This document shows, piece by piece, positions 1-8,391 of a stretch of DNA of 64,000 bases. Source of the DNA: Pseudoruegeria aquimaris. GTDB taxonomy: Bacteria; Pseudomonadota; Alphaproteobacteria; Rhodobacterales; Rhodobacteraceae. The notes beneath the pieces are model-generated. The model was not told where the DNA came from and searched no databases. It saw only the letters and a program-made list of their open reading frames with translations. Every line of letters starts with the position of its first letter. Position 1 is the first letter of the stretch. The translations under genes and the position numbers were made by a program. The stretch lies in assembly GCF_900172235.1 (NCBI RefSeq), contig NZ_FWFQ01000008.1:1-64000 (forward strand). The letters are read 5' to 3'.

Positions 1-55
1 ACAGCGGCGAGATCACCGCCCATTCCGCATCGCTCACATCGTGTCTGCCCGTCAT
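1..55 (-). CDS. IS5-family transposase, N-terminal fragment cut by window edge
   Basis: Reading the minus strand from the ATG at 55 gives MTGRHDVSDAEWAVISPL, the usual opening of IS5-family (DUF4096-type) transposases. A good ribosome site (cggaggtgag) lies just upstream. Only 18 codons are inside the window, so completeness cannot be judged. The sequence between this start and the FMN reductase stop (56-124) should hold the end of the element, but I could not define a terminal inverted repeat from one end alone. Confidence 0.6.
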   Translation of the reverse strand, partial: MTGRHDVSDAEWAVISPL

Positions 56-124
56 GCTCACCTCCGTTTCCGAAAGTGAATCATCACACCGCCAAAAACG
101 GAATCCCGTTTATGAGTTCACGAC

Positions 125-673
125 CTAGGCGGCGGCGCTCTGCGCCGAAACGGCGCGCAGATCGCCCATCAGTTCCGACAGCGCCTTCTCGTAGCGGATG
201 TTGGTGAGCCGGCCCGCGTCATCGAACTGCTCAGCGCATTGCCCCACGAGGATTTCCGGCCCCGGCAGCACATGGGCCCGGAACGGCATCAGGCAGAGCC
301 TGAGCGAATTCTGCGCCCGCTCGCCGCCCGCGCGCCCAGCGGTGGCCGACATGATGGCCACGGGTTTTCCCCGCCAGGGGCTGCCCTTGGTGCGGCTCAC
401 CCAGTCCAGCGCGTTCTTCAGCACGCCGGAGAGGTTCTTGTTGTATTCCGGCGTCGAGATCGCCACCGCATCCGCCTCGGCGATCTGGTCGGCCAGGGTC
501 TGCACCGGGGCGGGGATGCCCTCGGCATCTTCCAGATCGCCGTCATAGAGCGGCAGGCGCAGATCGGCGCGCAGCACCTCGGCCTCGCCGTAGAGCCGCG
601 CGGCCTCTTCCAGCAGTTTGCGGTTGTAGGAGCCCGCCCGCAGCGAGCCCGAAATCAGCAGAAGCTTCGGCAT
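125..673 (-). CDS. NADPH-dependent FMN reductase / quinone reductase
   Basis: The 182-aa product is a flavodoxin-fold NADPH-dependent FMN reductase (Fmn_red family, SsuE/ArsH/chromate reductase-like). It binds FMN and reduces flavin or quinone-type acceptors with NAD(P)H in the cytoplasm. Visible motifs are the phosphate-binding loop GSLRAGSYN (residues 9-17) and PEYN with the following LSGVLKNALDWVS helix (75-93). The start at 673 is chosen because the family begins MPKLLLISGS; the open frame upstream has no family similarity. It is last in the direction of the B12 operon, 170 bp after cobO with a repeat in between, so cotranscription is possible but unproven. The natural substrate is unknown. 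B12 assembly needs flavin-dependent cobalt reduction before adenosylation, so a link to CobO is conceivable but inferred. Confidence 0.85.
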   Translation of the reverse strand: MPKLLLISGSLRAGSYNRKLLEEAARLYGEAEVLRADLRLPLYDGDLEDAEGIPAPVQTLADQIAEADAVAISTPEYNKNLSGVLKNALDWVSRTKGSPWRGKPVAIMSATAGRAGGERAQNSLRLCLMPFRAHVLPGPEILVGQCAEQFDDAGRLTNIRYEKALSELMGDLRAVSAQSAAA

Positions 674-843
674 CCGTTTCCCTCTTGCCTTGTCCCTTTG
701 CCCCGAACCTAGGGCGCGCCGGCTCCTAAGACACCGCCCCAAAAAGCGCACAGGCCACGCGCAGCCTGCGCACATGCATGCAACTTTGGACCGGAAATAT
801 CCCGGCCGAAGGCCGTGCGCGGCCCTCGAGGTGCGCGATTCTC
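674..843. other. Intergenic gap between FMN reductase and cobO
   Basis: 170 bases without a gene. It holds one diverged copy of the dispersed AAATATCC repeat (781-824) and no obvious strong promoter. Part of it would be the leader of the FMN reductase if that gene has its own promoter. Confidence 0.5.
781..824 (+). repeat. Dispersed hairpin/AAATATCC repeat, copy 1 (diverged)
   Basis: Core AACTTTGGACCGGAAATATC followed by a short hairpin GGCCG-tgcg-CGGCC (811-824). It lies between two minus-strand genes. It matches the better copies at 4466, 20089, 30497, 42114 and 46013 at CTTTG, at AAATATCC and in the hairpin placement. Confidence 0.6.
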
Positions 844-1464
844 TCAGTACTCCACGCCGATCTGCGCCTTGATCCCCGAGCGGAACGGGTGTTTCACCAG
901 TTCCATCTCCGTCACGAGGTCGGCCAGCTCGATCAGTTCTTCCTTGGCGTTGCGCCCGGTGAGCACGACATGCGTCATCTCCGGCTTCTCGTCGCGCAGG
1001 AAGGCCACAACGTCGTTCACGTCGATGTAGTCGTAGCGCAGGGCGATGTTGATCTCGTCCAGCAGCACCATCGTGTTCTTCGGGTCTCGGATCAGCTCCT
1101 TGGCCTTCTCCCAGGCCGCCTGCGCCATCTCGATGTCGCGGCTCTTGTCCTGGGTTTCCCAGGTGAAGCCCTCGCCCATGGTGTGGAATTCGCAGAGATC
1201 GGCGAAGCGCTCGGTGATCAGGTTGCGCTCGCCGCACTCCATGCCGCCCTTGATGAACTGCACCACCGCGCAGGGCATGCCGTGGGCGATGCAGCGGAAG
1301 ATCATCCCGAAGGCGGCGGAGCTCTTGCCCTTGCCCTTGCCGGTATGGACGATCACCAGCCCCTTCTTCTCGGTCTTGGTGGCCATGATCTTGTCGCGTG
1401 CGGCCTTCTTCTTGGCCATCTTCATCGCGTGGCGTTCAAGATCCTCGGGGCTCTGGTCCGGCAT
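844..1464 (-). CDS. cobO: Cob(I)yrinic acid a,c-diamide adenosyltransferase
   Basis: CobO (BtuR/CobA-type ATP:corrinoid adenosyltransferase) transfers the 5'-deoxyadenosyl group of ATP to Co(I) of cobyrinic acid a,c-diamide, making the upper ligand of adenosylcobalamin. At 206 aa the length is normal. The P-loop is GKGKGKSS (residues 42-49), with a second nucleotide-binding segment LLDEINIALRYDYID (134-148) and VVLTGRNA (166-173). It follows the GFA-like gene by 47 bp and belongs to the riboswitch-led minus-strand operon with cobN, the chelatase subunit whose product it uses. Identification is secure. Confidence 0.97.
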   Translation of the reverse strand: MPDQSPEDLERHAMKMAKKKAARDKIMATKTEKKGLVIVHTGKGKGKSSAAFGMIFRCIAHGMPCAVVQFIKGGMECGERNLITERFADLCEFHTMGEGFTWETQDKSRDIEMAQAAWEKAKELIRDPKNTMVLLDEINIALRYDYIDVNDVVAFLRDEKPEMTHVVLTGRNAKEELIELADLVTEMELVKHPFRSGIKAQIGVEY

Positions 1465-1511
1465 GGCTCTGTCCTTCGTGTGTGTTGCGGCCTGTGCGGG
1501 GCGGGGGGCTG

Positions 1512-1940
1512 TCAGCCCGCGTCGCCGATTTCCGGCGCATCGGCCGGGGCGAAACCTTCGTATCTGGGCAGGTCATCGTCAAGGGCGATCCACGGCAGTT
1601 TCTCTGCATGGTGGACATGGAAGCGCGGGGTGAAAGCCTCGGGCGTTTCCAGGCTGGCGGCATAGAGGTGGATCTCGCCGCCGTAGCGCTCGGCCTTGAA
1701 GGCCATGGGCGTGCCGCAGGTGCGGCAGAAGCTGCGGGTGACGCCGGGCGAAGAGACATACTGCCCCGGCTCGGTCCCGCTCCAGCGAAAGCCCGCCTCG
1801 GCGACGCCGAGGAAGGTGACAACCGGGGCGGCGCATTGGCGGCGGCAATCGGCGCAGTGGCAATGGCAGGCCCAAAGCATCGGCCCCTCGGCTTCCCAGC
1901 GGGTCTCGCCGCAAAGGCAATGGCCTTTCAGATCACTCAT
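1512..1940 (-). CDS. GFA-family (CENP-V/GFA domain) zinc protein
   Basis: The 142-aa protein has the zinc-binding GFA fold named after glutathione-dependent formaldehyde-activating enzyme. It shows GHCLCGETRW (residues 6-15), CHCADCRR (27-34) and CRTCG (72-76), which together give the expected metal-binding cysteines. Most members have no proven reaction, so formaldehyde activation should not be assumed. The start at 1940 has a strong ribosome site (gaggaggaac) and overlaps the stop of the preceding truncated GNAT by ATGA, implying translational coupling. Its place between cobN and cobO is unusual and suggests a passenger gene in the B12 operon, though a metal-handling role cannot be excluded. 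Confidence 0.85.
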   Translation of the reverse strand: MSDLKGHCLCGETRWEAEGPMLWACHCHCADCRRQCAAPVVTFLGVAEAGFRWSGTEPGQYVSSPGVTRSFCRTCGTPMAFKAERYGGEIHLYAASLETPEAFTPRFHVHHAEKLPWIALDDDLPRYEGFAPADAPEIGDAG

Positions 1941-2227
1941 CGTTCCTCCTCCTGTTGCGCGGCGTCTGGCCCGAGTTGGCGCTCGGATGTGTAGAACGTC
2001 GGGCGATCGCAAGCCGGATGCACTGAAGCGCCGACATTCCCGGAACCGAACCGCGCGAATGTGGCGTGGTTGTCCGGCAGTTCAACGCGCATCTGAAGGC
2101 ACAGGGTGGGCAGGCCCTGCCGCCGGGCTTCCCCTGAGGCCGTCTCGATCAGGGCGCGGGCCAGCCCCGTGCCGCATTCGGACACCGCAACGGCGGGCCT
2201 GCCACGGCAGAGGCGGCCCGCGCTCAT
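1937..2227 (-). CDS. Truncated GNAT acetyltransferase (C-terminal half only)
   Basis: A 96-aa frame joined by ATGA overlaps to cobN upstream (start 2227 inside the cobN stop) and to the GFA gene downstream. Residues from about 13 on read like the second half of a GNAT N-acetyltransferase: a GTGLARALIETA helix (acetyl-CoA motif A region, with RGxG reduced to CGTG), then LPDNHATFARFG and a HPACDRPTF tail. The first half of the fold is absent and the first 12 residues look unrelated. Either it is a decaying gene kept open by its position, or a small protein preserved for coupling. A catalytic role is unlikely. Read directly from sequence; not a standard B12 gene. Confidence 0.5.
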   Translation of the reverse strand: MSAGRLCRGRPAVAVSECGTGLARALIETASGEARRQGLPTLCLQMRVELPDNHATFARFGSGNVGASVHPACDRPTFYTSERQLGPDAAQQEEER

Positions 2228-5200
2228 GGCAGCAGCGCCGCGATCCGGGCGCGGGCGGAGTTGGAGCGCGGCTGCCAGAGGCCGCGGTCGATGGCCTCCT
2301 GCAGGCGCTCGGCGATCTCTTTCAGGGCCGGGGCGTTGTGCTCGGCGATGAAATCGCGGGTCTCGTCGTCTTCGAGGAAGGCGCTTTCCACGAGGTCGAA
2401 ATGGTGGCCCTTCACCGCGCCGGTGGTGGCGGCGAAGGCGAAGAGGTAATCCACCGTGGCCGCGATCTCGAAAGCGCCCTTGTAGCCGTGGCGTTTCACG
2501 CCGTCGATCCACTTCGGATTCACCACGCGGGAGCGCACGACGCGGCTGATTTCCTCGTCCAGCGTGCGGATCCGGGGGCGTTCGGGGCGGGAGTGATCGT
2601 TGTGGTAGATCGGCCGCTCGCGCCCCTGAAGCGTGGCCACGGCGGCCGCCGCGCCGCCTTCGAACTGGTAGTAATCGTCGGAATCGAGCAGATCGTGCTC
2701 GCGGTTGTCCTGGTTCTGGACGATGGCCTCCGCCTCGCTCAGCCGCGCCTCGAAAGCGCCACGGGCGCGGGTGCCTTCGGCGCCCTTGCCGTAGGCGTAG
2801 CTGCCCCATTGCAGGTAGGCTTCGGCCAGATCGGCCTTGTCGGCCCAGAGACGCTCGTCGATCATCGCCTGCAGCCCGGCCCCGTAGGCCCCGGGTTTGG
2901 AGCCGAAGACGCGGAAGGCGCCGCTTTCGCCCTCGGTGCGTGCGCGGGCGGCGGCGGGGTTCTGCTCGGCCGGCTCGTCCAGCGCCATGACCGCCCGCGC
3001 GGCGCTATCGACCAGCGCGATCAGCTGCGGGAAGGCATCGCGGAAGAAACCCGAGACCCGCAGCGTGACATCGACGCGGGGGCGGCCCAGCACGGAAGCC
3101 GGGAGGACCTCGAAGCCGGTGACGCGGCGGTTGGCGCTGTCCCATTTGGGTTTCACGCCCATCAGCGCGAGGCATTGGGCGATGTCATCGCCGCCGGTGC
3201 GCATGTTGGCGGTGCCCCAGGCGGTGAGCAGCAGGCTGCGCGGCCAGTCGCCGTTCTCCTGCAGGTGGCGCTCGATCAGGAGGTTGGCGGATTTCCACCC
3301 CAGCGCCCAGGCCGTGGGCGTGGGCACGGCGCGGCTGTCCACCGAGTAGAAGTTGCGCCCGGTGGGCAGCACGTCGAGCCGCCCGCGCGTCGGCGCGCCG
3401 GAGGGCCCCGGTGCAAGGAAGCGGCCCGACAGCGCGGTGAGCAGGCCGGCGCTTTCCTGCGGGCCGCAGGCGGCGACCATGGGCGCGACAACCTCACGGG
3501 CGTGGGCGAGCACTTCGGCGCTCAAGGGGCCGGGGGCTTCGCCTGCGCCGTCCAGAAGTTGCGCAGCGAAAAGCTCCAGCCGTTCGATGGTGTCGCCCGC
3601 GCTGCGCCAGCTGGCGTTGTCCATCGCCGCGAGGCACTCCGGGCGCGGGCCCTCCCACGGCGCGGCCATCTCGGCGGACAGCGGATCGAAGCCAAGGTCC
3701 AGATCGTCCGCCAGCGCGCGGATCAGGGAGGCATCGGCCCCTTTGCCCTCGCCGCGTGGCACCCGGACGAGTGCCTGCACCAGGTCGCGCGCCAGCCGGC
3801 CTTCCGGGGCCTGGCCGAAAACGTGCAGACCGTCGCGGATCTGGGCTTCCTTCAACTCGCAGAGGTAGGCGTCGAGCTTGGCGAGATCGCTTTCCTCGTC
3901 TTCACCGGTGAGGCCGGCATCGGCATCAAGGCCAGTGGCGGAGGTCATCGACAGGATCTCGCGCTTCAGGTGGACGATGCGGCGCGGATCCACTCCGGCG
4001 GCCTCGTAGTATTCGTCCACCAGCGCTTCCAGATCCTTCAGCGGCCCGTAGGTTTCGGCACGGGTCAGGGGCGGGGTGAGGTGATCCACGATCACCGCCT
4101 GCGCGCGGCGCTTGGCCTGCGTGCCTTCGCCGGGATCGTTGACGATGAAGGGGTAGATATGGGGCATGGGGCCGAGAACAGCCTCCGGCAGGCAGTCTTC
4201 CGAGAGCGAAAGCGCCTTGCCCGGCAGCCATTCGAGGTTGCCGTGCTTGCCCATGTGCACGATCGCCTGCGCGCCGAAGTGGTGGCGGAGCCAGAAATAG
4301 AAGGCGAGGTAGTTGTGCGGCGGGACGAGATCGGGGGAGTGATAGGTTTCCGTCGGATCGATGTGATAGCCGCGCGCCGGCTGCACGCCGACGCAGGCGT
4401 TGCCGAAGCGGAAGATGGAGAGGGCGAAATGCCCCTCGGGTGCTGCGCCCGTTGAGGGTTCGGGAGCCTCCGGCGGGGATATTTCGGGAACAAAGTAGGG
4501 GTCGGATTCGGGCTTGCCCCAGCGCTCCTCGATGCGGGAGCGCACCGCCCAGGGCAGCGCATCGTAGGCGGCGCGGTAGGCGGAAAGGCTCAAGGTTTCG
4601 CCGCCTTCGCGGGTGGCGCGATCGGTGAGCCAGTTGGTGGGGCCGGCGAGGATCCGGGCCATCAGAGCGTCGGCATCGCGTGGCGGGTTCTCGATCCGGT
4701 AGCCGGCCTCGCCGAGGCTTTTCAGCGCGTGAACTGTGGCGGCGGGGGTGTCCAGCCCGACGCCATTGGCAAGCCGGCCGTCCTTGTTGGGGTAGTTCGC
4801 CAGCACCAGCGCCAGTTTGCGCTGCGGTTCCGGCGTGCCGCGCAGGGCCGCCCAGTTGGCGGCGAGATCGGCGACGAATTCCACCCGGTCGCCCCGCGCC
4901 TTGTAGGTGGCGATGGGGCATTCGGTGGCTTCGTCGAAAAAGGCCTCGCCCTTGAAGGAGATCGCGCGCGACAGGATGCGGCCGTCGACTTCGGGCAGGG
5001 CGACGTTCATAGCGATGTCGCGGCCCGACAGCCCGGTGACGCCGCTCTCCCACGCGCTTTCGGTGCCGGAGGAGAGCACGACCTGGAAGACGGGCGCTTC
5101 GTTGGCGGCGGGGCCGGCGAGGGGGTTTTCCGTGGCCGAGTCGCCCTGATGGGGCGAGCCGGTGGCGAAGGCGGTGGCGTTGAGGATCACCGAAGGCGGG

Positions 5201-5967
5201 GCGTCGGAGAAGAGGGTTTCCAGCGTGGCGGCGGAGAGCGGATCCTTCAGCGAGGCGACGAAGACGGGCAGCGGGTTCAGCCCGCGCCGCAGCAGCGATT
5301 TCACCAAGCGGTTGATCGGGTTGAGCCCGGCGCCCTGCACCAGCGCGCGGTAGAAGACGACTGGAACCACGGGGGCGCCTTCCGTCCAGTGGCTCTGGGC
5401 GGCGGAAAGGCCCGCGATGCCTTCGCCTGGCCAGTAGACACCGGCCTTCAGAAGCGGCGCGGCGGTGGCGGGTTTCTCGCCGCCGTGGACCATGGCCCGC
5501 GCGTAGGCGAGGAAGCGGGTGGCGTTCTCGGGGCCGCCTTCGACGAGATAGGCCCAGAGGGCTTCGTAATCCTCCTCCGAAACGGTGGAAAATTCGCGCA
5601 ACGTGGCATCGGGCTTGTCATCGCCGGGCAGGGCGGCGAAGGGCACGCCTGCCTCGCGCAGGCGGGCGGCGTATTGCTCGAAGCCGTATTTCCAGTAGGC
5701 GGCGCCGCCCAGCACGCGGGCCACCACGAGTTTGCATTTCGACGCGCAGGCATCGATGTGCAGATCCACCGACATCGCGTGTTGCAGGTGCATCAGGCTC
5801 GCCAGCCGCAGGCCGGGCGGCTGCGCCATCTCGGCGCGGGCGGCGCTCAGGGCGGCCAGTTCGGTGTCGGCGGCGGAGATGAACAGAAGGTCCGCCGGGC
5901 TCTGTCCGAGATCGACCGGTTCGCTTCCGTCATCGATGGCGCCGGGGGTGGCTGCGAGCAGGTGCAT
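2224..5967 (-). CDS. cobN: Cobaltochelatase subunit CobN (with repeat-encoded insertion)
   Basis: CobN is the large porphyrin-binding subunit of the ATP-dependent aerobic cobaltochelatase CobNST, which inserts Co2+ into hydrogenobyrinic acid a,c-diamide. The 1247-aa product carries the CobN/Mg-chelatase-H core, recognisable from GYHIDPTETYHSPDLVPPHNYLAF, IVHMGKHGNLEWLPGKAL and FIVNDPGEGTQAKRR. cobS and cobT are not in the window. It follows the GNAT gene by 48 bp in the riboswitch-controlled operon. Odd feature: near residues 489-502 the DNA is a copy of the dispersed AAATATCC repeat, read in frame as PYFVPEISPPEA. This lengthens the link before the conserved RFGN segment by roughly 20 residues compared with the CobN pattern I recall. 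The frame is uninterrupted and the rest looks functional. Confidence 0.96.
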   Translation of the reverse strand: MHLLAATPGAIDDGSEPVDLGQSPADLLFISAADTELAALSAARAEMAQPPGLRLASLMHLQHAMSVDLHIDACASKCKLVVARVLGGAAYWKYGFEQYAARLREAGVPFAALPGDDKPDATLREFSTVSEEDYEALWAYLVEGGPENATRFLAYARAMVHGGEKPATAAPLLKAGVYWPGEGIAGLSAAQSHWTEGAPVVPVVFYRALVQGAGLNPINRLVKSLLRRGLNPLPVFVASLKDPLSAATLETLFSDAPPSVILNATAFATGSPHQGDSATENPLAGPAANEAPVFQVVLSSGTESAWESGVTGLSGRDIAMNVALPEVDGRILSRAISFKGEAFFDEATECPIATYKARGDRVEFVADLAANWAALRGTPEPQRKLALVLANYPNKDGRLANGVGLDTPAATVHALKSLGEAGYRIENPPRDADALMARILAGPTNWLTDRATREGGETLSLSAYRAAYDALPWAVRSRIEERWGKPESDPYFVPEISPPEAPEPSTGAAPEGHFALSIFRFGNACVGVQPARGYHIDPTETYHSPDLVPPHNYLAFYFWLRHHFGAQAIVHMGKHGNLEWLPGKALSLSEDCLPEAVLGPMPHIYPFIVNDPGEGTQAKRRAQAVIVDHLTPPLTRAETYGPLKDLEALVDEYYEAAGVDPRRIVHLKREILSMTSATGLDADAGLTGEDEESDLAKLDAYLCELKEAQIRDGLHVFGQAPEGRLARDLVQALVRVPRGEGKGADASLIRALADDLDLGFDPLSAEMAAPWEGPRPECLAAMDNASWRSAGDTIERLELFAAQLLDGAGEAPGPLSAEVLAHAREVVAPMVAACGPQESAGLLTALSGRFLAPGPSGAPTRGRLDVLPTGRNFYSVDSRAVPTPTAWALGWKSANLLIERHLQENGDWPRSLLLTAWGTANMRTGGDDIAQCLALMGVKPKWDSANRRVTGFEVLPASVLGRPRVDVTLRVSGFFRDAFPQLIALVDSAARAVMALDEPAEQNPAAARARTEGESGAFRVFGSKPGAYGAGLQAMIDERLWADKADLAEAYLQWGSYAYGKGAEGTRARGAFEARLSEAEAIVQNQDNREHDLLDSDDYYQFEGGAAAAVATLQGRERPIYHNDHSRPERPRIRTLDEEISRVVRSRVVNPKWIDGVKRHGYKGAFEIAATVDYLFAFAATTGAVKGHHFDLVESAFLEDDETRDFIAEHNAPALKEIAERLQEAIDRGLWQPRSNSARARIAALLP
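4466..4502 (-). repeat. Dispersed AAATATCC repeat, copy 2, inside cobN coding sequence
   Basis: On the minus strand the core reads TACTTTGTTCCCGAAATATC followed by CCCGCCGGAGGC, nearly identical to the intergenic copy at 30497. Here it lies wholly inside cobN and is translated in frame as PYFVPEISPPEA. It uses ATA, a rare codon in this genome. The adjacent hairpin seen in other copies is weak here (GGAG-c-CTCC only). Confidence 0.85.
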
Positions 5968-6015
5968 GGATCGAGGGCCTTGGCGTTTCGGTGCCGGCGC
6001 GGGCCGGCAGGGGTG

Positions 6016-6486
6016 TCAGTCAGCAGGGTTGGTCAGCGGTTTTTCCATGAAGAGGCTGGCGGGGTGGTCTTCGTAGGCGCCGAAGGGGCCCCGGACATGG
6101 TAGCCGAGATCGGTGTAGAGCGCGACGGCGGCGGCGAGCTTGTCGCCGGTTTCCAGCCGCACCGACGCCAGCCCGGCCGCCGCGGCGCGGGCTTCGAGGT
6201 CCGCCATGAGCGCGCGCGCGGTGCCCCGGCCGCGCCCCTCGGGCGTGACGAAGAGGCGCTTCACCTCGCCGTAGGTGCCGCAGTCGCAGAGCGCCACGCA
6301 GCCGGCGGGCGTGCCGTCGCCGGTGCGCGCCACGAGGAAGGTGATCCCCGGCGCGGCCAGTTCGGCGGCGGTGAAGGTGAAACATTCCTCCGCCGAATAG
6401 ACCTCGCGCAGGGCGGCCTCGGAGCCTTCGATGAGGGCGGCGGCCTCTTCGGTGAGCGGGCTTTCGGCGGCGATGGTGAGGGCCAT
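6016..6486 (-). CDS. GNAT family N-acetyltransferase
   Basis: A 156-aa GCN5-related N-acetyltransferase that moves an acetyl group from acetyl-CoA to an unknown amine. The pyrophosphate-binding motif is VTPEGRGRGTARALM (residues 80-94), with the usual late segment LYTDLGYHVRGPF (123-135). It sits 6 bp downstream of cobW and 48 bp upstream of cobN, inside the riboswitch-led operon. A GNAT here is not part of known B12 chemistry, so the role is open. The start at 6486 gives a full-length domain. Confidence 0.9.
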   Translation of the reverse strand: MALTIAAESPLTEEAAALIEGSEAALREVYSAEECFTFTAAELAAPGITFLVARTGDGTPAGCVALCDCGTYGEVKRLFVTPEGRGRGTARALMADLEARAAAAGLASVRLETGDKLAAAVALYTDLGYHVRGPFGAYEDHPASLFMEKPLTNPAD

Positions 6487-6492
6487 GGCGGA

Positions 6493-7563
6493 TCAGGCCA
6501 GCAGGGCCGCTTCGATGGCGGCGCGGTCGAGCCCCGCCTGGCCGATCACCACGAGCCGTGCCTCGCGGGGCTCATTGGCGGCGAAGGGGCGGTCGAAATA
6601 GGTGTCCACCCGCGGGCCGACGGCCTGCAGCGTCAGGCGCATCGGCTTGCCGCTGACGGCGGCGAAGCCCTTCAGGCGCAGGATGTCATGGGCGCGGATG
6701 ACCTCGGTCACCTGCTGGGCGAAAGCCTTGGCATCCGCGATCTCGGGGCGGGTGACGACGAAGCTTTCGAAATCGTCGTGATCGTGGTCGTGGTGGTGAT
6801 GGTCGTGATCGTCGTGGTGATCGTCGTCGTGATGGTGATGGTGGTGCACCTCGTGGCGGGCGGAGAGATCGTTCTCGGCGCCGACGTTCTGGCCCAGAAG
6901 CACTTCCACGGGCAACGCGCCCATGGTGGATTTGACCACCTGCACGCCTTCGCGGCTTTCGGCCCGCAGGCGGGCGGCGAGGGCCTCGGCCTCTTCGGGG
7001 GTGAGCAGATCGGCCTTGTTGACGACGATCATGTCGGCGCAGGCGACCTGATCCTCGAAAAGCTCCGAGAGGGGCGTTTCGTGATCAAGGTTCTCGTCCT
7101 GTTTGCGCTGGGCGTCCACGGCGGCGACGTTGTGGGCGAAGCGCCCTTCCGAAACGGCCTTGCCGTCCACGACGGTGACGACGCCGTCCACGGTGACGCG
7201 GGTGGAGATCTCGGGCCAGTTGAAGGCGCGCACCAGCGGTTGGGGCAGGGCGAGGCCGGAGGTTTCGATCACGATGTGATCGGGGGCCTGCTCGCGGGCC
7301 AGAAGCTTTTCCATCGTCGGGATGAAATCATCGGCCACGGTGCAGCAGATGCAGCCGTTGGACAGCTCCATCACGTCTTCTTCGGAGCAGGTTTCGTCGC
7401 CGCAGCCCTTCAGGATGTCGCCGTCCACGCCGAGATCGCCGAACTCGTTGATGATCAGCGCGATGCGCTTGCCGTTGGCGTTCTGCAGCATGTGGCGGAT
7501 GAGGGTGGTCTTCCCGGCGCCGAGGAAGCCGGTGACGACGGTGGCAGGGATTTTCGCGGGCAT
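6493..7563 (-). CDS. cobW: CobW GTPase, cobalt chaperone for B12 synthesis
   Basis: CobW belongs to the COG0523 G3E GTPases and is thought to deliver Co2+ to the late cobaltochelatase. The 356-aa product has the P-loop GFLGAGKTT (residues 12-20), the metal-site motif GCICC (70-74), the G4 motif NKAD (182-185) and a C-terminal CobW_C domain. A very His/Asp-rich tract at 237-262 (more than 15 histidines) lies between the two domains and probably buffers metal. The start at 7563 is chosen because the family begins MPAKIPATVVTGFLG. It is followed by GNAT and cobN and preceded by the cobalt transporter genes, a coherent uptake-to-insertion series. Confidence 0.97.
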   Translation of the reverse strand: MPAKIPATVVTGFLGAGKTTLIRHMLQNANGKRIALIINEFGDLGVDGDILKGCGDETCSEEDVMELSNGCICCTVADDFIPTMEKLLAREQAPDHIVIETSGLALPQPLVRAFNWPEISTRVTVDGVVTVVDGKAVSEGRFAHNVAAVDAQRKQDENLDHETPLSELFEDQVACADMIVVNKADLLTPEEAEALAARLRAESREGVQVVKSTMGALPVEVLLGQNVGAENDLSARHEVHHHHHHDDDHHDDHDHHHHDHDHDDFESFVVTRPEIADAKAFAQQVTEVIRAHDILRLKGFAAVSGKPMRLTLQAVGPRVDTYFDRPFAANEPREARLVVIGQAGLDRAAIEAALLA

Positions 7564-7642
7564 CGGGAACGTCCTTGGCGGTTGTGGGTCAGGGGAGCGG
7601 GCCGCCGGGGCGGCCCGCCGGGATCGGCCGGGTGGCCGTGGG

Positions 7643-8371
7643 TCAGGCCGCCTGTGCGCGGCTCCAGAAGTGGCCGGCGATGCAGCCCAGGACGGCCCAG
7701 GCCGCGCAGCCGACGGCAAGCGTGCGGGCCACGAAGAGCGCGGCCAGTTCGGGCGGGGCGACGCCGGCATAGCCGTCCAGATGCGGCGCACCGATCACAT
7801 GCGGCGCCGCCATCAGCGCCACGCCGGCGAGCGGCAGCCAGGGCGCCTTGCCGAAGGCGATGAAGGCAAGCCCCACCACGGTGGCCACGACGGTGGTGAC
7901 CCACCAGTATTGCCGCAGCACCACATCGGCCGCGGGCGTGCCCGGAAGCTCCGGATAGAGCCCGGCGGACGGGGCCAGTTGCACGGCGATGAAGCCGGCG
8001 AGCCCCCAGATGATGCCGGAGCGGGCCGTCACGGTGGCGCCGAACTGCGAGGCCAGCGCGAACCCGGCCACGAGGATCAGGCCGAACCCCGTGAAGGTGA
8101 TCACGTTGACGGCGGCCGTCATGCCGTGGCGGGCCCGCGGGTTTTCCGCCTCTTCCTCCTCGGCTTCCTCCGCCTCTTCGGCGGCGCCTTCGGAACCGTT
8201 GCCCTCGGCCTCGTTGATCACGAGCACGCCGGCATAGTGGGATTTCGCCCCGGTTTCATACTCCTCGCCTTCGAGGAGCACCGGGGTCACGAGCCAAAAT
8301 TGCAGAAGGGCGGCAATCAGCCCCGCTGCAACACCAGCGAACAGCGCGCTGGTCAGAATTTTCTGGAACAT
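7643..8371 (-). CDS. cbtA: Cobalt transporter subunit CbtA
   Basis: CbtA is the larger membrane part of the predicted B12-regulated cobalt importer CbtAB. The 242-aa product has an N-terminal membrane segment (residues about 7-30), an acidic Glu-rich stretch (about 55-77) that could face the periplasm, and four further hydrophobic segments, in line with the family's five to six helices. It starts 20 bp after cbtB ends and precedes cobW by 79 bp. Cobalt specificity is inferred from family and context, with a B12 riboswitch upstream. Confidence 0.93.
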   Translation of the reverse strand: MFQKILTSALFAGVAAGLIAALLQFWLVTPVLLEGEEYETGAKSHYAGVLVINEAEGNGSEGAAEEAEEAEEEEAENPRARHGMTAAVNVITFTGFGLILVAGFALASQFGATVTARSGIIWGLAGFIAVQLAPSAGLYPELPGTPAADVVLRQYWWVTTVVATVVGLAFIAFGKAPWLPLAGVALMAAPHVIGAPHLDGYAGVAPPELAALFVARTLAVGCAAWAVLGCIAGHFWSRAQAA

Positions 8372-8391
8372 CGGTCGCTAAGCGGCGCGGC

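Noticed and set aside
1696-7863. Long plus-strand open frames (about 919 and 1044 codons) opposite cobN and cobW
   Set aside because: Shadow frames of strongly supported minus-strand genes; their His/Val runs are just the complement of the CobW histidine tract.
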